NCBI GenBank assembly: GCA_038247995.1
Contig: JBBRUG010000299.1
Span: 1 to 7,619 of the forward strand
Direction: 5' to 3'
DNA: 7,619 nucleotides
From: JBBRUG01 sp038247995
GTDB taxonomy: Bacteria; Chloroflexota; Chloroflexia; Chloroflexales; Chloroflexaceae
The notes under the pieces are model-generated. The model made no database searches. It saw only the letters and a list, made by a program, of their open reading frames with translations, and had not been told where the DNA came from. How positions within the stretch are numbered: position 1 is the first letter of the stretch; every line of letters starts with the position of its first letter. The translations under genes and the position numbers were made by a program. Positions 1-4,365 of the stretch are shown here, in pieces.

Positions 1-22
1 CCCGCCCGCCCGCCGCGCCCCT

Positions 23-110
23 GGATCACTGACGCACTGAGCGCGTGAGGCCAGGAAGAAAGCTTCACCGCAGGCTCAGTGTGCTCATCACCTCACCCGC
101 TCAGTGATCC
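23..110. repeat. Overlapping inverted repeats upstream of the GH35 gene
   Basis: Two alternative inverted repeats share the same right side. GGATCACTGA (23-32) is a perfect match to TCAGTGATCC (101-110). The 16-base arm at 35-50 pairs with 91-106 at 15 of 16 positions, the only mismatch being C44 against C97. Both cannot form at once because 101-106 is used by each. The motif CACTGA occurs twice on the left (27-32, 35-40) and TCAGTG twice on the right (76-81, 101-106). The right arm overlaps the predicted -35 box. This could be an operator-like region, the end of an upstream transcription unit, or simply a dispersed repeat; no T-tract follows, so a classical terminator is not supported. Bases 1-20 before it are a CCCG-type low-complexity run with no gene visible. 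Confidence 0.6.
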
Positions 111-132
111 CGCTCCTCGCCTCCTGTATAAT
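104..132 (+). promoter_or_regulatory. Predicted housekeeping-type promoter for the GH35 gene
   Basis: A perfect TATAAT lies at 127-132. The best -35 at the 17-base spacing is GTGATC (104-109), which matches TTGACA at only three positions, so the promoter rests mainly on the -10 box. Transcription would start near 139, giving a leader of about 50 bases before the ATG at 189. The -35 overlaps the right arm of the inverted repeats, so a factor bound there, or DNA cruciform formation, could affect initiation (inference). Confidence 0.55.
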
Positions 133-152
133 AGGTGCGTCATAACGTAATG

Positions 153-174
153 ACGCCCCGGCAGGGTGTCTCTA
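153..174 (+). repeat. Small palindromic repeat in the predicted 5' UTR (copy 1)
   Basis: ACGCCCC (153-159) faces AGGGTGT (163-169) across a 3-base loop. Six of the seven positions can pair in RNA, one of them as G-U. The tail CTCTA follows. This 22-base unit matches the in-gene copy at 2660-2681 at 18 of 22 positions. It lies between the promoter and the ribosome binding site, so it would form a small hairpin in the leader just before the Shine-Dalgarno sequence. Confidence 0.55.
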
Positions 175-177
175 TCC

Positions 178-191
178 GAGGGACAGCAATG
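178..191 (+). promoter_or_regulatory. Ribosome binding site that fixes the GH35 start
   Basis: GAGGGA (178-183) sits 5 bases before the ATG at 189. The frame stays open upstream to a GTG at 135 and an ATG at 150. The GTG lies before the predicted transcription start near 139, neither has a comparable Shine-Dalgarno site, and the extra residues would be encoded by the hairpin repeat. The ATG at 189 is therefore preferred. Confidence 0.6.
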
Positions 192-2951
192 GCGCACCAG
201 AGCGTCGGCATTGATCGCGCCGGACTTGCAATCGACGGTAAGCCCTTCTACATCCTCTCCGGTTGTATCCACTACTTCCGCTGGCCGCGCGCCGAATGGC
301 GCCCGCTGCTCGAACAGGCGCGCTGGGCCGGCCTGAATACGATCGACACCGTCATCCCCTGGAACCGCCACGAGCCGGAAGCGGGCCAGTTCGACTTCAG
401 TGAAGAAGCCGATCTCGGCGCCTTCCTCGACCTCTGCCACGAACTCGGCCTCTACGCCATCGTCCGCCCCGGCCCCTACATTTGCGCTGAATGGGAAAAT
501 GGCGGCATCCCGGCCTGGCTCACCGCCCAGGGCGATCTCCAACTGCGCACCGACGACCCGCGCTTCCTCGCCGCGACCCTGCGCTGGTTCGATCCGCTGA
601 TGGCGATCCTCGCCCCGCGCCAGATCAGCCGCGGCGGGCCGATTATCCTCTGCCAGGTCGAGAATGAGCATTGGGCCTCCGGCGTCTATGCGAGTGATAC
701 CCATCAGGACAGCCTCGCGCAGGCGGCGACCGAGCGCGGCATGGACGTGCCGCAGTACACCTGTATGGGCGCGATGAACGGCTGGCCCGAGTTCCGCAAC
801 GGCTGGAGCGGCATCGCCGAGAAGCTCGTCGCCACCCGCGCCGTTTGGCCCGCCAACCCCATGATCGTCAGTGAACTCTGGAGCGGCTGGTTCGATAACT
901 GGGGCGCCAGCCGCCAAACCCGCAAGAGCGCCGCGAAGCTCGACGTGACGCTGCACCAACTCACCGCCGTCGGCTGTAGCGGCTTCTCGCACTGGATGTG
1001 GGCCGGCGGCACCAACTTCGGCTACTGGGGCGGGCGCACCGTCGGCGGCGACACGATCCACATGACCACCAGCTACGACTACGACGCGCCAATTGACGAA
1101 TTTGGCGTACTGACGCCCAAGGCGCTCGTCGCCCGTCGCCACCATCTGTTCCTGGCCGGCTTCGGCGCGGAGCTCGCTCCGGTGCTGGCCGACGCCGTGC
1201 CTGGCGGGTTGCGCGTCATCGCCCCGGCAGCCGTGCGCGGGCGCAGCGAGGGCGGCGCGGAGCCGTATCGCACCGTGCGGGCCGGCCCCAACGCCCCCGC
1301 CGCCTGGCGCGATTTCTGCTGCACCTACCTGCATAATCCCGGCCTCGAAGGCGCAAGCTACCAGGTCTTCACACCCGCCGGCGCCCACCTCAGCGTCGAT
1401 GTCGAGCCGACCAGTATCCGCCCGATCTTCGCCAACCTGCCGCTGGGCGACACCGGCGTGCAGATTGCGCACCACAGCGGGCGCATCCTCGGCTTCTGGC
1501 CCGCCGACGGGGGCGCCGATCTGCTCGTGATCTACGGCACCGGCGGCGAACAGGGCGAACTAGCGTTACGCTTCGGCGCTGCGGATCTGGACGTGGATTT
1601 GAGCGATAGCGACCCGGCGGTGCGCGCTCAGATCAACGGCGACACGCTCCACCTGCGCTACTGGCTGACCAGCTTCGGCAGCCAGTTTGATGTGCAATAC
1701 GGCAATCGCGAACTGACGGTGCTGTTGTTACCGCAGGAGCGCGCCGAAACCTTCACCATCGAGGAAGCCGACGCGCCGGGCCTGCCGGTTGCCGGCGCGC
1801 CCACTCCAACAATCTACCTGCCGCTCACTGCCACGCCCGTTGCTGAGGCCCACATAAACGACGGCTGGACGGCCATCGAGCACCCGCTGCCGCTCGAACA
1901 ACTCGGCTGCCAATCTGGCTACGGCTGGTATCGCGCCGAACTGGAGCTCGCCGCGCCGCTCGACGCGGTGTTGATCGCGCCCTGGCTCAGCGATCGCGGC
2001 TTGCTGCTCCACAATGGCGCTGTCCTCGGCACGCTGGGCGTTGATCCCACTGGGCCGGTGTATAGCCTGCCCCTACAACTCCCTGCCGGTAAGCACGATC
2101 TGCGCCTGCTCGCCGATAACCTGGGCCGCTTCAACTACGGGATCAATCTGGGCGAGCGCAAGGGCCTGCTCGACACGCTCTACCTTGGCGGCGCCCAGGC
2201 GGACATTTCAGCCGGCTGGAGCGCACTCTGGCAGGAGGTTCAGTTTGCCGGCGAGGCCGTAGCCAACATCAAGCCCTGGGCGGTGCGCCCCGACGCCGCC
2301 GACGTAGATCTCGGCGCCTTCGCCTTCGCCGGGCCGGCGGTCTGGCTGCTGCGCGAGATCGCCGTAGAGCCGGGGCGGCGCTATATCGTGCATCTCACCG
2401 GCGACCGCAACTCAGGCGGGTTCTTCGTGAATGGGCATGCCATCGAGCGCTTCAGCCGGCATCGCAGCGGCGGCGTGCTCAAAGCCGACATCACCGACCA
2501 TTTGCAACCGGGTGCGCGTAATGTGTTGGCGCTGAACATCCTCAACTACGCCGGCGCACCCTGGCGAGCCACCCTGGTTCACTACGACCCGGCGCGACCA
2601 TTGGCGGCGCAGTGGAGCTTTCGCTCAAGCGTGAGCGCACACCAGGATTCAGGGCAGCAACGCCCCGCCGGGGCGTCTTTACAGGCAGCCGATGGGCCAC
2701 GCTTTTTCATGGTGACCTTTGCACGCAATGCCCTACCGGATCAGCTCCGAGCGTTGCGCCTGCGCGTGGGCGGGCTCGTGAAAGGCCAGATCTGGCTAAA
2801 CGAGCATAATATTGGGCGCTTCTGGCAGATCGGCCCGCAAGAAGACTACAAACTGCCCGTCAGTTGGCTGGCCGAGCAGAACGAGTTGCGCATCTTCGCC
2901 GAAGCCGGCCACGCCGACGAAGTTGTGCTGCTCGCCGAGGCGACCCTGTGA
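189..2951 (+). CDS. Family GH35 beta-galactosidase, cytoplasmic, multidomain (920 aa)
   Basis: Predicted to release terminal beta-linked galactose (or a similar sugar) with retention of configuration. The GH35 TIM barrel fills about residues 10-330. Visible signature motifs are GPYICAEWENGG (95-106), the acid/base Glu160 in CQVENEHW, the nucleophile Glu229 in SELWSGWFDNWG, WMWAGGTNFGYWGG (269-282) and TSYDYDAPIDEFG (293-305). The rest is beta-rich, as in large GH35 enzymes: jelly-roll-like segments around 575-660 (with NLGRFNYG), 715-755 (with GGFFVNGHAIERF), and a C-terminal one near 860-890 (KGQIWLNEHNIGRFW). There is no signal peptide or membrane segment, so the enzyme should act inside the cell on imported or internal substrates. 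It is first in an apparent operon; its TGA overlaps the next gene's GTG. Residues 825-832 are encoded by a palindromic repeat in a linker. Family assignment is firm; true substrate is not known, since GH35 also includes exo-beta-glucosaminidases. Confidence 0.93.
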   Translation: MAHQSVGIDRAGLAIDGKPFYILSGCIHYFRWPRAEWRPLLEQARWAGLNTIDTVIPWNRHEPEAGQFDFSEEADLGAFLDLCHELGLYAIVRPGPYICAEWENGGIPAWLTAQGDLQLRTDDPRFLAATLRWFDPLMAILAPRQISRGGPIILCQVENEHWASGVYASDTHQDSLAQAATERGMDVPQYTCMGAMNGWPEFRNGWSGIAEKLVATRAVWPANPMIVSELWSGWFDNWGASRQTRKSAAKLDVTLHQLTAVGCSGFSHWMWAGGTNFGYWGGRTVGGDTIHMTTSYDYDAPIDEFGVLTPKALVARRHHLFLAGFGAELAPVLADAVPGGLRVIAPAAVRGRSEGGAEPYRTVRAGPNAPAAWRDFCCTYLHNPGLEGASYQVFTPAGAHLSVDVEPTSIRPIFANLPLGDTGVQIAHHSGRILGFWPADGGADLLVIYGTGGEQGELALRFGAADLDVDLSDSDPAVRAQINGDTLHLRYWLTSFGSQFDVQYGNRELTVLLLPQERAETFTIEEADAPGLPVAGAPTPTIYLPLTATPVAEAHINDGWTAIEHPLPLEQLGCQSGYGWYRAELELAAPLDAVLIAPWLSDRGLLLHNGAVLGTLGVDPTGPVYSLPLQLPAGKHDLRLLADNLGRFNYGINLGERKGLLDTLYLGGAQADISAGWSALWQEVQFAGEAVANIKPWAVRPDAADVDLGAFAFAGPAVWLLREIAVEPGRRYIVHLTGDRNSGGFFVNGHAIERFSRHRSGGVLKADITDHLQPGARNVLALNILNYAGAPWRATLVHYDPARPLAAQWSFRSSVSAHQDSGQQRPAGASLQAADGPRFFMVTFARNALPDQLRALRLRVGGLVKGQIWLNEHNIGRFWQIGPQEDYKLPVSWLAEQNELRIFAEAGHADEVVLLAEATL
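2660..2681 (+). repeat. Small palindromic repeat inside the GH35 gene (copy 2)
   Basis: ACGCCCC (2660-2666), loop GCC, GGGGCGT (2670-2676): a perfect 7-base-pair stem followed by CTTTA. It matches the 5' UTR copy at 153-174 at 18 of 22 positions, and the differences in the right arm restore perfect pairing. It is read in frame as part of RPAGASLQ (residues 825-832 of the GH35 protein), in a Gly/Ala/Gln-rich linker ahead of the last jelly-roll. There is no T-tract, so it does not look like a terminator. Confidence 0.55.
2937..2951 (+). promoter_or_regulatory. Translational coupling junction (GAGG site plus GTGA overlap)
   Basis: GAGG (2937-2940) lies 7 bases before GTG (2948-2950), and the GTG overlaps the TGA stop of the GH35 gene (2949-2951). 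The GTGA overlap together with a usable Shine-Dalgarno site indicates that ribosomes finishing the GH35 gene restart on the glycosyltransferase. It also supports GTG 2948 rather than the TTG at 2864 further upstream in the same frame. Confidence 0.65.
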
Positions 2952-4315
2952 ACACCCCCCGCACTCCAACCCCGCTCCCTGAGTGGGCATCCCCTTACCC
3001 AAAACGTCGCCGGAACCCTCACCCCCAACCCCTCTCCCGGAGCCGGAGAGGGGCGCCGAACCGCTTCCCCACGGGCAGTTTGCACACTCCCCCTGCTCCC
3101 CTTGAGGGAGCAGGGGGGCGGGGGAATGCGGGCATAACCCTCGCCGTCGTCATCGTTAGCTGGAATGTGCGCGACTTGCTCCAACGCTGCCTGAATGCCG
3201 TTACGGCGAGCATGGCCGGCAGCGGCATCGATTATCGGATTGTCGTTGTTGATAACGCCAGCACCGACGGCACACCGGCCATGCTGCGTGAACACTTCCC
3301 ACAGGTCGAACTGATTGAATCCGGGGCGAATATCGGCTTTGCCGCAGGGAATAACCTGGCGCTGCGCGCAATCTTGCGGGAGAAGGACGCCCCGCTGGCT
3401 GCCCCGCTGGCTGCCCCGCTGGCTGCCCCGTACGGGCAGACCCATGTATCTGCCCTGCTGGCTGCCCCCATGGGCGCCCCTTCATACGTCCTCCTGCTCA
3501 ACCCCGACACCGAACCCGTCGGCGACGCCATTCCGCAACTCGTCCACTGGCTCGCGGCGCAACCGGAGGCCGTCGCCGTGGGGCCGCAATTGCGCTACGC
3601 CGACGGCAGTGTGCAATCGTCGCGGCGGCGCTTCCCCACCCGCCTGACGCTGCTTTGGGAAAGCACACCGCTCGAACGGCTCTGGCCCGCCAATCCCTGG
3701 GCGCAGCGCTACCGCCTGACCGACACGCCCAACGACACGACCCAGCCGGTAGACTGGCTGGTCGGCGCAGCCCTGCTTGTGCGCAGCGAAGCAATTTGCG
3801 CCGCCGGCATGCTCGACGAACGCTTTTTTATGTATAGTGAAGAGCTTGAATGGCAGTTCAGAATGCAAAAGGCAAAAGGCAAAAGGCAAAATGCGGACAC
3901 CGGGAATCAGCGAAACGCTAGCGGCAAGGGCTTCAGCCCGCCGGTCGCACGCCCAATCCTGAGCCATGGGCTTCAGCCTGTTGGCACGCAGATACGCAAC
4001 CCGTCGCCTCAGCCCTCAGCCCTCAGCCCTCAGCCCTCGCGCATCTGGTATCTTCCCAGCGCCGTCATCATCCACCACGAAGGCAAGAGCAGCGAGCAAG
4101 CCGTGGCGGCGCGCTACCTGAACTTCAACCGCAGCAAACTACTCCTGGCCCAGATCTGGTATGGTTGGGGCTATGCGCGCCGGTTACGCTTCCTGTTGCG
4201 GCTCGGCTTCACCTACGAACTCCTGAACGAAGGTGCCAAACTACTCCTCGGCCACAAGCCGGCTCTACGGAAACAGCGTATTACTGTATATTTGCAGGTT
4301 CTAAGGACAATGTAA
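2948..4315 (+). CDS. Family 2 glycosyltransferase, rhamnosyltransferase-like, with three in-frame repeat insertions (455 aa)
   Basis: Predicted to transfer a sugar from a nucleotide-sugar donor to a cell-surface glycan or glycolipid precursor, as in the WbbL-like branch of GT2. The GT-A fold begins at VVIVSWN (about 67-73), followed by VDNASTDGT (101-109), NIGFAAGNN (128-136), LLLNPDTEP (182-190, the metal/nucleotide DXD-equivalent), VDWLVGAALLV (268-278), FFMYSEELEW (293-302) and IIHHEGKSSEQ (374-384). No clear membrane span is seen; a peripheral, cytoplasmic protein is expected. Three stretches do not belong to the family: residues about 2-62, 147-178 and 305-364. Each is encoded by palindromes or tandem repeats. 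Without them about 300 residues remain, the usual family length. The stop codon itself starts another repeat, so the C-terminus may be slightly changed. An in-frame TTG at 3080 is a possible later start, without a good Shine-Dalgarno site. All motifs are present, so it may be active, but a decaying gene cannot be excluded. Confidence 0.85.
   Translation: MNTPRTPTPLPEWASPYPKRRRNPHPQPLSRSRRGAPNRFPTGSLHTPPAPLEGAGGRGNAGITLAVVIVSWNVRDLLQRCLNAVTASMAGSGIDYRIVVVDNASTDGTPAMLREHFPQVELIESGANIGFAAGNNLALRAILREKDAPLAAPLAAPLAAPYGQTHVSALLAAPMGAPSYVLLLNPDTEPVGDAIPQLVHWLAAQPEAVAVGPQLRYADGSVQSSRRRFPTRLTLLWESTPLERLWPANPWAQRYRLTDTPNDTTQPVDWLVGAALLVRSEAICAAGMLDERFFMYSEELEWQFRMQKAKGKRQNADTGNQRNASGKGFSPPVARPILSHGLQPVGTQIRNPSPQPSALSPQPSRIWYLPSAVIIHHEGKSSEQAVAARYLNFNRSKLLLAQIWYGWGYARRLRFLLRLGFTYELLNEGAKLLLGHKPALRKQRITVYLQVLRTM
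3015..3053. repeat. Interspersed C-rich palindromic repeat in the GT N-terminus
   Basis: A C-rich lead (ACCCTCACCCCCAACCCC, 3015-3032) runs into a stem CCCCTCTCC (3029-3037) / GGAGAGGGG (3045-3053) with a 7-base loop. From general knowledge this type of element is common between genes in many GC-rich bacteria. Here it is translated as NPHPQPLSRSRRG (residues 23-35 of the glycosyltransferase), a peptide typical of such repeats and not of the GT2 fold. Confidence 0.7.
3089..3117. repeat. 12-bp perfect palindrome in the GT N-terminus
   Basis: CCCCCTGCTCCC (3089-3100) is perfectly complementary to GGGAGCAGGGGG (3106-3117) across a CTTGA loop. It is translated as TPPAPLEGAGG (residues 48-57). It follows the previous palindrome by 35 bases and ends shortly before the first real GT2 strand (ITLAVVIVSWN, from residue 63), so together the two make up most of the N-terminal extension. 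A stem this strong within 170 bases of the GTG start could slow translation or pause transcription (inference). Confidence 0.65.
3389..3430 (+). repeat. 12-base tandem repeat (GCCCCGCTGGCT) x3.5 in the GT gene
   Basis: Three exact copies of GCCCCGCTGGCT (3389-3400, 3401-3412, 3413-3424) are followed by GCCCCG. A fourth copy with one mismatch, GCCCTGCTGGCT, is at 3452-3463 beyond a palindrome. They encode the PLAAPLAAPLAAP tract (residues 149-161). The unit is a multiple of three, so copy-number change would alter length by four residues and leave the frame intact. Confidence 0.8.
3425..3468. repeat. GTACGGGC-type palindromic element inside the GT gene
   Basis: GCCCCGTACGGGC (3425-3437) leads into a perfect stem GGGCAGA (3434-3440) / TCTGCCC (3449-3455) with an 8-base loop; GGCTGCCCC follows at 3460-3468. 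The intergenic element at 6615-6656 has the same order of parts with a different inner stem. It encodes part of residues 160-174, between the NIGFAAGNN and LLLNPDTEP motifs, where family members normally have only a short connecting stretch. Confidence 0.6.
3865..3896 (+). repeat. 7-base tandem repeat (GCAAAAG) x3 plus tail in the GT gene
   Basis: GCAAAAG is repeated at 3865-3871, 3872-3878 and 3879-3885 and continues as GCAAAATGCGG. The A-rich composition stands out in this GC-rich gene. The last 16 bases, AAAAGGCAAAATGCGG (3881-3896), recur exactly at 4314-4329 after the end of the gene. It is read as QKAKGKRQNAD (residues 307-317), right after the SEELEW motif. The unit is not a multiple of three. 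Confidence 0.8.
3926..3990 (+). repeat. Imperfect direct repeat with GGGCTTCAGCC core in the GT gene
   Basis: GGGCTTCAGCC occurs at 3928-3938 and 3968-3978, 40 bases apart, and similarity continues on the 3' side (CCGCCGGTCGCA against TGTTGGCACGCA). The core can fold on itself (GGGCT, TC, AGCCC in the first copy). It forms the middle of the third insertion in the glycosyltransferase (residues about 327-348) and has no counterpart in the GT2 fold. Confidence 0.6.
4009..4036 (+). repeat. 7-base tandem repeat (TCAGCCC) x4 in the GT gene
   Basis: Four exact copies of TCAGCCC run from 4009 to 4036, followed by TC. They are read as PQPSALSPQPS (residues 354-364) just before the family sequence resumes at RIWYLPSAVIIHHEG. 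Heptanucleotide tandem repeats of this general type (STRR) are known from cyanobacterial genomes. Gain or loss of one unit would shift the reading frame. Confidence 0.8.
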
Positions 4316-4349
4316 AAGGCAAAATGCGGTTCGGACAATTTTGCCTTTT
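4314..4349. repeat. 12-bp hairpin beginning in the GT stop codon; possible weak terminator
   Basis: AAAAGGCAAAAT (4314-4325) is perfectly complementary to ATTTTGCCTTTT (4338-4349), with a 12-base loop. The left arm begins with the last two bases of the TAA stop (4313-4315). Its first 16 bases are identical to 3881-3896 inside the gene, so it belongs to the same repeat family. An A-rich left arm and T-rich right arm could allow weak termination, but no T-run follows the stem (GCCTGTTTAATT). The GH2 gene starts only 16 bases after it. It may attenuate or stabilise the operon RNA at this junction (inference). Confidence 0.6.
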
Positions 4350-4365
4350 GCCTGTTTAATTCATC

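Noticed and set aside
93..1475. Long minus-strand open frame of 460 codons opposite the GH35 gene
   Set aside because: It is the reverse reading of a GC-rich gene with clear catalytic motifs on the + strand. Its product is Gly/Ala/Val-rich without a recognisable fold.
3389..3468. Possible CRISPR-like array in the glycosyltransferase gene
   Set aside because: The repeat unit is only 12 bases, directly adjoining without spacers, so it is a simple tandem repeat.
2948..4315. Calling the glycosyltransferase a pseudogene
   Set aside because: The frame is intact, all GT2 motifs are in order and the start is coupled to the upstream gene. Loss of function is possible but not shown.
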